Assembly (NCBI GenBank): GCA_028752905.1 | Contig: JAQNBH010000011.1 | Location: forward strand, 31,432,017-31,496,016 | DNA: 64,000 bases | Direction: 5' to 3' | Origin: Cladorhizidae sp. MBARI D1340-BT2 | Lineage: Eukaryota > Porifera > Demospongiae > Poecilosclerida > Cladorhizidae | Shown here: positions 1 to 13,600 of the stretch, in pieces | How positions within the stretch are numbered: position 1 is the first letter of the stretch | How the letters are laid out: the number at the start of each line of letters is the position of its first letter | Notes under the pieces: generated by a model | The model's input: the letters and a program-made list of their open reading frames with translations, nothing else | Told to the model about the DNA's origin: nothing | Database searches by the model: none | Position numbers and translations under genes: made by a program

Positions 1-72
1 CCTACCTTTAGAGCTATATATCAAGTCTATTCAGTGAAGTGTGGAGAATCTACGAAGCTAACATGTTTAGCT

Positions 73-105
73 CAAGATAGAGAACACTGAGAGATACCTA
101 TCTTG
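73..105. repeat. Inverted repeat (stem-loop) in satellite monomer 1
   Basis: CAAGATAG (73-80) and CTATCTTG (98-105) are perfect reverse complements separated by 17 bases. The motif recurs in every unit. Confidence 0.7.
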
Positions 106-250
106 CAAGTCCATTACAGTGAAGTGTGCAGAATATATGGATGTTTGGTATCAAGAGAGAGCACTTAGAGAGTGCTATCTTAATAGCTATACATCAAGTC
201 TATTCAGTGAAGTGTGGATAATCTACGAAGCTAACATGTTTAGCATCAAG

Positions 251-635
251 TAAGAGTACAATTCATAACTGCCCTAATTAACAAGACCAAAGTCCCAGAT
301 TTTGTCAACTGATAGAGAAGGCCCTTATCTGCAACATGTCAACAGATTATCAATAAATGTAGTGGTTTTTCACTGGCAGGCCACCGCTTTGGCAACTGGA
401 AAACGCCAGGAAAGATCGCAAACCTTACCACTTCAAATCACCATAACTTGCTAATACTTAGAGTACTCAAAATTTTAGCACGTACAAAAGACAGATAATT
501 AGAAGGGCTATCCGGTCATATATAAATTATCTTTTTGGGGTAAAGTGTAGAAAAGTTATGAGCTTTACGGCAAAATAACAAGATTTTTGGGTGGAAAATG
601 AGAAACATATAGACCAAATTAGGGCAAATATCAAG
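251..635. repeat. MITE-like core inside the satellite unit (first copy)
   Basis: This non-monomeric segment is present in every unit. It is bracketed by the direct repeat ATCAAG (245-250 and 630-635), and the monomer reads continuously if the segment and one ATCAAG copy are removed. Inside it, TGCCCTAATT (270-279) and its exact inverse AATTAGGGCA (617-626) face each other. A short inverted repeat plus a 6-bp direct repeat suggests a non-autonomous DNA element that entered one monomer before the unit was amplified. The 19 bp between the left ATCAAG and the left inverted repeat are unexplained, so the exact ends are uncertain. No protein-coding potential is evident. Confidence 0.5.
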
Positions 636-816
636 ATAGAGAACACATAATGAAACCTATCATTCGAATCATATCAAGTCCATTACAGTGAAGCATGCAG
701 AATATTATGGATGTTTGATATCAACAGAGAGCACAGGGAGAGACCTATCTTAATAGCTATATATCAAGTTTATACAGTGAAGTGTGGAGAATCTATGAAG
801 CTAACCTGTTTAGCAT

Positions 817-849
817 CAAGATAGAGAACACATAGAGAAACCTATCTTG
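817..849. repeat. Inverted repeat (stem-loop) in satellite monomer 5
   Basis: The same 8-bp arms as in monomer 1 (817-824 and 842-849) are present, again 17 bases apart, although the loop sequence differs. Short units keep this stem because the 55-bp deletion ends just upstream of it. Confidence 0.7.
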
Positions 850-908
850 TGATTCTATGTATGCAGAATATACGGATGTTTGGTATCAAGAGAGAGAACA
901 GAGAGAGG

Positions 909-1761
909 CCTACCTTTAGAGCTATATATCAAGTCTATTTAGTGAAGTGTGGAGAATCTATGAAGCTAACATGTTTAGCTCAAGATAGAGAACACTGAGA
1001 GATACCTATCTTGCAAGTCCATTACAGTGAAGTGTGCAGAATATATGGATGTTTGGTATCAAGAGAGAGCACTTAGAGAGTCCTATCTTAATAGCTATAC
1101 ATCAAGTCTATTCAGTGAAGTGTGGATAATCTACGAAGCTAACATGTTTAGCATCAAGTAAGAGTACAATTCATAACTGCCCTAATTAACAAGATCAAAG
1201 TCCCAGATTTTGTCAACTGATAGAGAAGGCCCTTATCTGCACCATGTCAACAGATTATCAATAAATGTAGTGGTTTTTCACTGGCAGGCCACCGCTTTGG
1301 CAACTGGAAAACGCCAGGAAAGATCGCAAACCTTACCACTTCAAATCACCATAACTTGCTAATACTTAGAGTACTTAAAATTTTAGCACGTACAAAAGAC
1401 AGATAATTAGAAGGGCTATCCGGTGATATAAATATTATCATTTTGGGGTAAAGTGTAGAAAAGTTATGAGGTTTACGGCAAAATAACAAGATTTTTGGGG
1501 GGGAAATGAGAAACATATAGACCAAATTAGGGCAAATATCAAGATAGAGAACACATAATGAAACCTATCATTCGAATCATATCAAGTCCATTACAGTGAA
1601 GCGTGCAGAATATTATGGATGTTTGATATCAACAGAGAGCACAGGGAGAGACCTATCTTAATAGAGCATCAAGATAGAGAACACATAGAGAAAGCTATCT
1701 TGTGATTCTATGTATGCAGAATATACGGATGTTTGGTATCAAGAGAGAGAACAGAGAGAGG
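909..1761. repeat. Representative short satellite unit (853 bp)
   Basis: It has the same plan as the long unit but lacks 55 bp at the start of the fifth monomer, so TTAATAG runs straight into AGCATCAAG (about 1670). The deletion endpoints share the dinucleotide AG. Short units make up roughly half of the array and the final four complete units (50344-53755). An 851-bp subtype also lacks one GA step just before the unit start (27566, 31939, 37219, 38070, 46825 and 48584 are starts that follow it). Confidence 0.9.
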
Positions 1762-4700
1762 CCTACCTTTAGAGCTATATATCAAGTCTATTCAGTGAAG
1801 TGTGGAGAATCTACGAAGCTAACATGTTTAGCTCAAGATAGAGAACACTGAGAGATACCTATCTTGCAAGTCCATTACAGTGAAGTGTGCAGAATATATG
1901 GATGTTTGGTATCAAGAGAGAGCACTTAGAGAGTCCTATCTTAATAGCTATACATCAAGTCTATTCAGTGAAGTGTGGATAATCTACGAAGCTAACATGT
2001 TTAGCATCAAGTAAGAGTACAATTCATAACTGCCCTAATTAACAAGACCAAAGTCCCAGATTTTGTCAACTGATAGAGAAGGCCCTTATCTGCAACATGT
2101 CAACAGATTATCAATAAATGTAGTGGTTTTTCACTGCCAGGCCACCGCTTTGGCAACTGGAAAACGCCAGGAAAGATCGCAAACCTTACCACTTCAAATC
2201 ACCATAACTTGCTAATATTTAGAGTACTCAAAATTTTGGCACGTACAAAAGACAGATAATTAGAAGGGCTATCCGGTGATATAAAAATTATCTTTTTGGG
2301 GTAAAGTGTAGAAAAGTTATGAGCTTTACGGCAAAATAACAAGATTTTTGGGGGGAAAATGAGAAACATATAGACCAAATTAGGGCAAATATCAAGATAG
2401 AGAACACATAATGAAACATATCATTCGAATCATATCAAGTCCATTACAGTGAAGTGTGCAGAATATTATGGATGTTTGATATCAACAGAGAGCACAGGGA
2501 GAGACCTATCTTAATAGCTATATATCAAGTTTATACAGTGAAGTGTGGAGAATCTATGAAGCTAACCTGTTTAGCATCAAGATAGAGAACACATAGAGAA
2601 ACCTATCTTGTGATTCTATGTATGCAGAATATACGGATGTTTGGTATCAAGAGAGAGAACAGAGAGAGGCCTACCTTTAGAGCTATATATCAAGTCTATT
2701 CAGTGAAGTGTGGAGAATCTACGAAGCTAACATGTTTAGCTCAAGATAGAGAACACTGAGAGATACCTATCTTGCAAGTCCATTACAGTGAAGTGTGCAG
2801 AATATATGGATGTTTGGTATCAAGAGAGAGCACTTAGAGAGTCCTATCTTAATAGCTATACATCAAGTCTATTCAGTGAAGTGTGGATAATCTACGAAGC
2901 TAACATGTTTAGCATCAAGTAAGAGTACAATTCATAACTGCCCTAATTAACAAGACCAAAGTCCCAGATTTTGTCAACTGATAGAGAAGGCCCTTATCTG
3001 CACCATATCAACAGATTATCAATAAATGTAGTGGTTTTTCACTGGCAGGCCACCGCTTTGGCAACTGGAAAACGCCAGGAAAGATCGCAAACCTTACCAC
3101 TTCAAATCACCATAACTTGCTAATACTTAGAGTACTTAAAATTTTAGCACGTACAAAAGACAGATAATTAGAAGGGCTATCCGGTGATATAAATATTATC
3201 TTTTTGGAGTAAAGTGTAGAAAAGTTATGAGGTTTACGGCAAAATAACAAGATTTTTGGGGGGGAAATGAGAAACATATAGACCAAATTAGGGCAAATAT
3301 CAAGATAGAGAACACATAATGAAACCTATCATTCGAATCATATCAAGTCCATTACAGTGAAGCGTGCAGAATATTATGGATGTTTGATATCAACAGAGAG
3401 CACAGGGAGAGACCTATCTTAATAGAGCATCAAGATAGAGAACACATAGAGAAACCTATCTTGTGATTCTATGTATGCAGAATATACGGATGTTTGGTAT
3501 CAAGAGAGAGAACAGAGAGAGGCCTACCTTTAGAGCTATATATCAAGTCTATTCAGTGAAGTGTGGAGAATCTACGAAGCTAACATGTTTAGCTCAAGAT
3601 AGAGAACACTGAGAGATACCTATCTTGCAAGTCCATTACAGTGAAGTGTGCAGAATATATGGATGTTTGGTATCAAGAGAGAGCACTTAGAGAGTCCTAT
3701 CTTAATAGCTATACATCAAGTCTATTCAGTGAAGTGTGGATAATCTACGAAGCTAACATGTTTAGCATCAAGTAAGAGTACAATTCATAACTGCCCTAAT
3801 TAACAAGACCAAAGTCCCAGATTTTGTCAACTGATAGAGAAGGCCCTTATCTGCAACATGTCAACAGATTATCAATAAATGTAGTGGTTTTTCACTGGCA
3901 GGCCACCGCTTTGGCAACTGGAAAACGCCAGGAAAGATCGCAAACCTTACCACTTCAAATCACCATAACTTGCTAATATTTAGAGTACTCAAAATGTTGG
4001 CACGTACAAAAGACAGATAATTAGAAGGGCTATCCGGTGATATAAAAATTATCTTTTTGGGGTAAAGTGTAGAAAAGTTATGAGCTTTACGGCAAAATAA
4101 CAAGATTTTTGGGGGGAAAATGAGAAACATATAGACCAAATTAGGGCAAATATCAAGATAGAGAACACATAATGAAACCTATCATTCGAATCATATCAAG
4201 TCCATTACAGTGAAGTGTGCAGAATATTATGGATGTTTGATATCAACAGAGAGCACAGGGAGAGACCTATCTTAATAGCTATATATCAAGTTTATACAGT
4301 GAAGTGTGGAGAATCTATGAAGCTAACCTGTTTAGCATCAAGATAGAGAACACATAGAGAAACCTATCTTGTGATTCTATGTATGCAGAATATACGGATG
4401 TTTGGTATCAAGAGAGAGAACAGAGAGAGGCCTACCTTTAGAGCTATATATCAAGTCTATTCAGTGAAGTGTGGAGAATCTACGAAGCTAACATGTTTAG
4501 CTCAAGATAGAGAACACTGAGAGATACCTATCTTGCAAGTCCATTACAGTGAAGTGTGCAGAATATATGGATGTTTGGTATCAAGAGAGAGCACTTAGAG
4601 AGTCCTATCTTAATAGCTATACATCAAGTCTATTCAGTGAAGTGTGGATAATCTACGAAGCTAACATGTTTAGCATCAAGTAAGAGTACAATTCATAACT

Positions 4701-7700
4701 GCCCTAATTAACAAGACCAAAGTCCCAGATTTTGTCAACTGATAGAGAAGGCCCTTATCTGCACCATATCAACAGATTATCAATAAATGTAGTGGTTTTT
4801 CACTGGCAGGCCACCGCTTTGGCAACTGGAAAACGCCAGGAAAGATCGCAAACCTTACCACTTCAAATCACCATAACTTGCTAATACTTAGAGTACTCAA
4901 AATTTTGGCACGTACAAAAGACAGATAATTAGAAGGGCTATCCGGTGATATAAAAATTATCTTTTTTGGGTAAAGTGTAGAAAAGTTATGAGCTTTACGG
5001 CAAAATAACAAGATTTTGGGGGGGAAAATGAGAAACATATAGACCAAATTAGGGCAAATATCAAGATAGAGAACACATAATGAAACCTATCATTCGAATC
5101 ATATCAAGTCCATTACAGTGAAGTGTGCAGAATATTATGGATGTTTGATATCAACAGAGAGCACAGGGAGAGACCTATCTTAATAGCTATATATCAAGTT
5201 TATACAGTGAAGTGTGGAGAATCTATGAAGCTAACCTGTTTAGCATCAAGATAGAGAACACATAGAGAAACCTATCTTGTGATTCTATGTATGCAGAATA
5301 TACGGATGTTTGGTATCAAGAGAGAGAACAGAGAGAGGCCTACCTTTAGAGCTATATATCAAGTCTATTCAGTGAAGTGTGGAGAATCTACGAAGCTAAC
5401 ATGTTTAGCTCAAGATAGAGAACACTGAGAGATACCTATCTTGCAAGTCCATTACAGTGAAGTGTGCAGAATATATGGATGTTTGGTATCAAGAGAGAGC
5501 ACTTAGAGAGTCCTATCTTAATAGCTATACATCAAGTCTATTCAGTGAAGTGTGGATAATCTACGAAGCTAACATGTTTAGCATCAAGTAAGAGTACAAT
5601 TCATAACTGCCCTAATTAACAAGATCAAAGTCCCAGATTTTGTCAACTGATAGAGAAGGCCCTTATCTGCACCATGTCAACAGATTATCAATAAATGTAG
5701 TGGTTTTTCACTGGCAGGCCACCGCTTTGGCAACTGGAAAACGCCAGGAAAGATCGCAAACCTTACCACTTCAAATCACCATAACTTGCTAATACTTAGA
5801 GTACTTAAAATTTTAGCACGTACAAAAGACAGATAATTAGAAGGGCTATCCGGTGATATAAATATTATCATTTTGGAGTAAAGTGTAGAAAAGTTATGAG
5901 GTTTACGGCAAAATAACAAGATTTTTGGGGGGGAAATGAGAAACATATAGACCAAATTAGGGCAAATATCAAGATAGAGAACACATAATGAAACCTATCA
6001 TTCGAATCATATCAAGTCCATTACAGTGAAGCGTGCAGAATATTATGGATGTTTGATATCAACAGAGAGCACAGGGAGAGACCTATCTTAATAGAGCATC
6101 AAGATAGAGAACACATAGAGAAAGCTATCTTGTGATTCTATGTATGCAGAATATACGGATGTTTGGTATCAAGAGAGAGAACAGAGAGAGGCCTACCTTT
6201 AGAGCTATATATCAAGTCTATTCAGTGAAGTGTGGAGAATCTACGAAGCTAACATGTTTAGCTCAAGATAGAGAACACTGAGAGATACCTATCTTGCAAG
6301 TCCATTACAGTGAAGTGTGCAGAATATATGGATGTTTGGTATCAAGAGAGAGCACTTAGAGAGTCCTATCTTAATAGCTATACATCAAGTCTATTCAGTG
6401 AAGTGTGGATAATCTACGAAGCTAACATGTTTAGCATCAAGTAAGAGTACAATTCATAACTGCCCTAATTAACAAGACCAAAGTCCCAGATTTTGTCAAC
6501 TGATAGAGAAGGCCCTTATCTGCAACATGTCAACAGATTATCAATAAATGTAGTGGTTTTTCACTGGCAGGCCACCGCTTTGGCAACTGGAAAACGCCAG
6601 GAAAGATCGCAAACCTTACCACTTCAAATCACCATAACTTGCTAATATTTAGAGTACTCAAAATTTTGGCACGTACAAAAGACAGATAATTAGAAGGGCT
6701 ATCCGGTGATATAAAAATTATCTTTTTGGGGTAAAGTGTAGAAAAGTTATGAGCTTTACGGCAAAATAACAAGATTTTTGGGGGGAAAATGAGAAACATA
6801 TAGACCAAATTAGGGCAAATATCAAGATAGAGAACACATAATGAAACCTATCATTCGAATCATATCAAGTCCATTACAGTGAAGTGTGCAGAATATTATG
6901 GATGTTTGATATCAACAGAGAGCACAGGGAGAGACCTATCTTAATAGCTATATATCAAGTTTATACAGTGAAGTGTGGAGAATCTATGAAGCTAACCTGT
7001 TTAGCATCAAGATAGAGAACACATAGAGAAACCTATCTTGTGATTCTATGTATGCAGAATATACGGATGTTTGGTATCAAGAGAGAGAACAGAGAGAGGC
7101 CTACCTTTAGAGCTATATATCAAGTCTATTCAGTGAAGTGTGGAGAATCTACGAAGCTAACATGTTTAGCTCAAGATAGAGAACACTGAGAGATACCTAT
7201 CTTGCAAGTCCATTACAGTGAAGTGTGCAGAATATATGGATGTTTGGTATCAAGAGAGAGCACTTAGAGAGTCCTATCTTAATAGCTATACATCAAGTCT
7301 ATTCAGTGAAGTGTGGATAATCTACGAAGCTAACATGTTTAGCATCAAGTAAGAGTACAATTCATAACTGCCCTAATTAACAAGACCAAAGTCCCAGATT
7401 TTGTCAACTGATAGAGAAGGCCCTTATCTGCACCATATCAACAGATTATCAATAAATGTAGTGGTTTTTCACTGGCAGGCCACCGCTTTGGCAACTGGAA
7501 AACGCCAGGAAAGATCGCAAACCTTACCACTTCAAATCACCATAACTTGCTAATACTTAGAGTACTCAAAATTTTGGCACGTACAAAAGACAGATAATTA
7601 GAAGGGCTATCCGGTGATATAAAAATTATCTTTTTTGGGTAAAGTGTAGAAAAGTTATGAGCTTTACGGCAAAATAACAAGATTTTGGGGGGGAAAATGA

Positions 7701-8007
7701 GAAACATATAGACCAAATTAGGGCAAATATCAAGATAGAGAACACATAATGAAACCTATCATTCGAATCATATCAAGTCCATTACAGTGAAGTGTGCAGA
7801 ATATTATGGATGTTTGATATCAACAGAGAGCACAGGGAGAGACCTATCTTAATAGCTATATATCAAGTTTATACAGTGAAGTGTGGAGAATCTATGAAGC
7901 TAACCTGTTTAGCATCAAGATAGAGAACACATAGAGAAACCTATCTTGTGATTCTATGTATGCAGAATATACGGATGTTTGGTATCAAGAGAGAGAACAG
8001 AGAGAGG

Positions 8008-10676
8008 CCTACCTTTAGAGCTATATATCAAGTCTATTCAGTGAAGTGTGGAGAATCTACGAAGCTAACATGTTTAGCTCAAGATAGAGAACACTGAGAG
8101 ATACCTATCTTGCAAGTCCATTACAGTGAAGTGTGCAGAATATATGGATGTTTGGTATCAAGAGAGAGCACTTAGAGAGTGCTATCTTAATAGCTATACA
8201 TCAAGTCTATTCAGTGAAGTGTGGATAATCTACGAAGCTAACATGTTTAGCATCAAGTAAGAGTACAATTCATAACTGCCCTAATTAACAAGACCAAAGT
8301 CCCAGATTTTGTCAACTGATAGAGAAGGCCCTTATCTGCAACATGTCAACAGATTATCAATAAATGTAGTGGTTTTTCACTGGCAGGCCACCGCTTTGGC
8401 AACTGGAAAACGCCAGGAAAGATCGCAAACCTTACCACTTCAAATCACCATAACTTGCTAATACTTAGAGTACTCAAAATTTTAGCACGTACAAAAGACA
8501 GATAATTAGAAGGGCTATCCGGTCATATATAAATTATCTTTTTGGGGTAAAGTGTAGAAAAGTTATGAGCTTTACGGCAAAATAACAAGATTTTTGGGTG
8601 GAAAATGAGAAACATATAGACCAAATTAGGGCAAATATCAAGATAGAGAACACATAATGAAACCTATCATTCGAATCATATCAAGTCCATTACAGTGAAG
8701 CATGCAGAATATTATGGATGTTTGATATCAACAGAGAGCACAGGGAGAGACCTATCTTAATAGCTATATATCAAGTTTATACAGTGAAGTGTGGAGAATC
8801 TATGAAGCTAACCTGTTTAGCATCAAGATAGAGAACACATAGAGAAACCTATCTTGTGATTCTATGTATGCAGAATATACGGATGTTTGGTATCAAGAGA
8901 GAGAACAGAGAGAGGCCTACCTTTAGAGCTATATATCAAGTCTATTTAGTGAAGTGTGGAGAATCTATGAAGCTAACATGTTTAGCTCAAGATAGAGAAC
9001 ACTGAGAGATACCTATCTTGCAAGTCCATTACAGTGAAGTGTGCAGAATATATGGATGTTTGGTATCAAGAGAGAGCACTTAGAGAGTCCTATCTTAATA
9101 GCTATACATCAAGTCTATTCAGTGAAGTGTGGATAATCTACGAAGCTAACATGTTTAGCATCAAGTAAGAGTACAATTCATAACTGCCCTAATTAACAAG
9201 ATCAAAGTCCCAGATTTTGTCAACTGATAGAGAAGGCCCTTATCTGCACCATGTCAACAGATTATCAATAAATGTAGTGGTTTTTCACTGGCAGGCCACC
9301 GCTTTGGCAACTGGAAAACGCCAGGAAAGATCGCAAACCTTACCACTTCAAATCACCATAACTTGCTAATACTTAGAGTACTTAAAATTTTAGCACGTAC
9401 AAAAGACAGATAATTAGAAGGGCTATCCGGTGATATAAATATTATCATTTTGGGGTAAAGTGTAGAAAAGTTATGAGGTTTACGGCAAAATAACAAGATT
9501 TTTGGGGGGGAAATGAGAAACATATAGACCAAATTAGGGCAAATATCAAGATAGAGAACACATAATGAAACCTATCATTCGAATCATATCAAGTCCATTA
9601 CAGTGAAGCGTGCAGAATATTATGGATGTTTGATATCAACAGAGAGCACAGGGAGAGACCTATCTTAATAGAGCATCAAGATAGAGAACACATAGAGAAA
9701 GCTATCTTGTGATTCTATGTATGCAGAATATACGGATGTTTGGTATCAAGAGAGAGAACAGAGAGAGGCCTACCTTTAGAGCTATATATCAAGTCTATTC
9801 AGTGAAGTGTGGAGAATCTACGAAGCTAACATGTTTAGCTCAAGATAGAGAACACTGAGAGATACCTATCTTGCAAGTCCATTACAGTGAAGTGTGCAGA
9901 ATATATGGATGTTTGGTATCAAGAGAGAGCACTTAGAGAGTCCTATCTTAATAGCTATACATCAAGTCTATTCAGTGAAGTGTGGATAATCTACGAAGCT
10001 AACATGTTTAGCATCAAGTAAGAGTACAATTCATAACTGCCCTAATTAACAAGACCAAAGTCCCAGATTTTGTCAACTGATAGAGAAGGCCCTTATCTGC
10101 AACATGTCAACAGATTATCAATAAATGTAGTGGTTTTTCACTGCCAGGCCACCGCTTTGGCAACTGGAAAACGCCAGGAAAGATCGCAAACCTTACCACT
10201 TCAAATCACCATAACTTGCTAATATTTAGAGTACTCAAAATTTTGGCACGTACAAAAGACAGATAATTAGAAGGGCTATCCGGTGATATAAAAATTATCT
10301 TTTTGGGGTAAAGTGTAGAAAAGTTATGAGCTTTACGGCAAAATAACAAGATTTTTGGGGGGAAAATGAGAAACATATAGACCAAATTAGGGCAAATATC
10401 AAGATAGAGAACACATAATGAAACATATCATTCGAATCATATCAAGTCCATTACAGTGAAGTGTGCAGAATATTATGGATGTTTGATATCAACAGAGAGC
10501 ACAGGGAGAGACCTATCTTAATAGCTATATATCAAGTTTATACAGTGAAGTGTGGAGAATCTATGAAGCTAACCTGTTTAGCATCAAGATAGAGAACACA
10601 TAGAGAAACCTATCTTGTGATTCTATGTATGCAGAATATACGGATGTTTGGTATCAAGAGAGAGAACAGAGAGAGG
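8008..10676. repeat. Higher-order repeat block, copy 2 (collinear part)
   Basis: Three units (908, 853, 908 bp) match positions 1-2669 at every variant site checked. Collinearity ends at 10677, where the third unit is duplicated (10677-11584 again carries ACTGCCAGGCC and GAAACATATC) instead of continuing with the fourth unit of copy 1. Confidence 0.8.
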
Positions 10677-13600
10677 CCTACCTTTAGAGCTATATATCAA
10701 GTCTATTCAGTGAAGTGTGGAGAATCTACGAAGCTAACATGTTTAGCTCAAGATAGAGAACACTGAGAGATACCTATCTTGCAAGTCCATTACAGTGAAG
10801 TGTGCAGAATATATGGATGTTTGGTATCAAGAGAGAGCACTTAGAGAGTCCTATCTTAATAGCTATACATCAAGTCTATTCAGTGAAGTGTGGATAATCT
10901 ACGAAGCTAACATGTTTAGCATCAAGTAAGAGTACAATTCATAACTGCCCTAATTAACAAGACCAAAGTCCCAGATTTTGTCAACTGATAGAGAAGGCCC
11001 TTATCTGCAACATGTCAACAGATTATCAATAAATGTAGTGGTTTTTCACTGCCAGGCCACCGCTTTGGCAACTGGAAAACGCCAGGAAAGATCGCAAACC
11101 TTACCACTTCAAATCACCATAACTTGCTAATATTTAGAGTACTCAAAATTTTGGCACGTACAAAAGACAGATAATTAGAAGGGCTATCCGGTGATATAAA
11201 AATTATCTTTTTGGGGTAAAGTGTAGAAAAGTTATGAGCTTTACGGCAAAATAACAAGATTTTTGGGGGGAAAATGAGAAACATATAGACCAAATTAGGG
11301 CAAATATCAAGATAGAGAACACATAATGAAACATATCATTCGAATCATATCAAGTCCATTACAGTGAAGTGTGCAGAATATTATGGATGTTTGATATCAA
11401 CAGAGAGCACAGGGAGAGACCTATCTTAATAGCTATATATCAAGTTTATACAGTGAAGTGTGGAGAATCTATGAAGCTAACCTGTTTAGCATCAAGATAG
11501 AGAACACATAGAGAAACCTATCTTGTGATTCTATGTATGCAGAATATACGGATGTTTGGTATCAAGAGAGAGAACAGAGAGAGGCCTACCTTTAGAGCTA
11601 TATATCAAGTCTATTCAGTGAAGTGTGGAGAATCTACGAAGCTAACATGTTTAGCTCAAGATAGAGAACACTGAGAGATACCTATCTTGCAAGTCCATTA
11701 CAGTGAAGTGTGCAGAATATATGGATGTTTGGTATCAAGAGAGAGCACTTAGAGAGTCCTATCTTAATAGCTATACATCAAGTCTATTCAGTGAAGTGTG
11801 GATAATCTACGAAGCTAACATGTTTAGCATCAAGTAAGAGTACAATTCATAACTGCCCTAATTAACAAGACCAAAGTCCCAGATTTTGTCAACTGATAGA
11901 GAAGGCCCTTATCTGCACCATATCAACAGATTATCAATAAATGTAGTGGTTTTTCACTGGCAGGCCACCGCTTTGGCAACTGGAAAACGCCAGGAAAGAT
12001 CGCAAACCTTACCACTTCAAATCACCATAACTTGCTAATATTTAGAGTACTCAAAATTTTGGCACGTACAAAAGACAGATAATTAGAAGGGCTATCCGGT
12101 GATAAAAATTATCTTTTTGGGGTAAAGTGTAGAAAAGTTATGAGCTTTACGGCAAAATAACAAGATTTTTTGGGGAAAAATGAGAAACATATAGACCAAA
12201 TTAGGGCAAATATCAAGATAGAGAACACATAATGAAACCTATCATTCGAATCATATCAAGTCCATTACAGTGAAGCATGCAGAATATTATGGATGTTTGA
12301 TATCAACAGAGAGCACAGGGAGAGACCTATCTTAATAGCTATATATCAAGTTTATACAGTGAAGTGTGGAGAATCTATGAAGCTAACCTGTTTAGCATCA
12401 AGATAGAGAACACATAGAGAAACCTATCTTGTGATTCTATGTATGCAGAATATACAGATGTTTGGTATCAAGAGAGAGAACAGAGAGAGGCCTACCTTTA
12501 GAGCTATATATCAAGTCTATTTAGTGAAGTGTGGAGAATCTATGAAGCTAACATGTTTAGCTCAAGATAGAGAACACTGAGAGATACCTATCTTGCAAGT
12601 CCATTACAGTGAAGTGTGCAGAATATATGGATGTTTGGTATCAAGAGAGAGCACTTAGAGAGTCCTATCTTAATAGCTATACATCAAGTCTATTCAGTGA
12701 AGTGTGGATAATCTACGAAGCTAACATGTTTAGCATCAAGTAAGAGTACAATTCATAACTGCCCTAATTAACAAGACCAAAGTCCCAGATTTTGTCAACT
12801 GATAGAGAAGGCCCTTATCTGCAACATGTCAACAGATTATCAATAAATGTTGTGGTTTTTCACTGGCAGGCCACCGCTTTGGCAACTGGAAAACGCCAGG
12901 AAAGATCGCAAACCTTACCACTTCAAATCACCATAACTTGCTAATACTTAGAGTACTCAAAATTTTGGCACCTACAAAAGACAGATAATGAGAAGGGCTA
13001 TCCGGTAATATAAAAATTATCTTTTTTGGGTAAAGTATACCAAAGTTATGAGCTTTACGGTAAAATAACAATATTTTGGGGGGGAAAATGAGAAACATAT
13101 AGACCAAATTAGGGCAAATATCAAGATAGAGAACACATAATGAAACCTATCATTCGAATCATATCAAGTCCATTACAGTGAAATGTGCAGAATATTATGG
13201 ATGTTTGATATCAACAGAGAGCACAGGGAGAGACCTATCTTAATAGAGCATCAAGATAGAGAACACATAGAGAAACCTATCTTGTGATTCTATGTATGCA
13301 GAATATACGGATGTTTGGTATCAAGAGAGAGAACAGAGAGAGGCCTACCTTTAGAGCTATATATCAAGTCTATTCAGTGAAGTGTGGAGAATCTACGAAG
13401 CTAACATGTTTAGCTCAAGATAGAGAACACTGAGAGATACCTATCTTGCAAGTCCATTACAGTGAAGTGTGCAGAATATATGGATGTTTGGTATCAAGAG
13501 AGAGCACTTAGAGAGTCCTATCTTAATAGCTATACATCAAGTCTATTCAGTGAAGTGTGGATAATCTACGAAGCTAACATGTTTAGCATCAAGTAAGATT

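Larger units (their letters stand above)
1..908. repeat. Representative long satellite unit (908 bp)
   Basis: This unit shows the internal plan. Diverged ~86-bp monomers begin near 20, 107, 193, 673 and 773, and a shortened sixth runs from about 870 into the next unit. Each monomer has a first half of the type TCAAGTCTATTCAGTGAAG...GAATCTA and a second half of the type ATCAAGATAGAGAACAC...CTATCTT. The third monomer is interrupted after position 250 by a ~379-bp core and resumes at 630. Long units have the full fifth monomer, with TTAATAGCTATATATCAAG at its start. Confidence 0.9.
1..8007. repeat. Higher-order repeat block, copy 1 (nine units)
   Basis: Nine units with lengths 908, 853, 908, 853, 908, 908, 853, 908, 908 sum to 8007 bp. 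Diagnostic variants of the first units recur exactly 8007 bp later: AGAGAGTGCTATC in unit 1 and again at about 8177, TTTAGTGAAGTG in unit 2 and again at about 8944, and ACTGCCAGGCC in unit 3 and again at about 10141. Confidence 0.85.

Noticed and set aside
340..360. AATAAA in the satellite core as a polyadenylation signal
   Set aside because: It lies in every unit with no associated gene; such hexamers are expected in AT-rich DNA.
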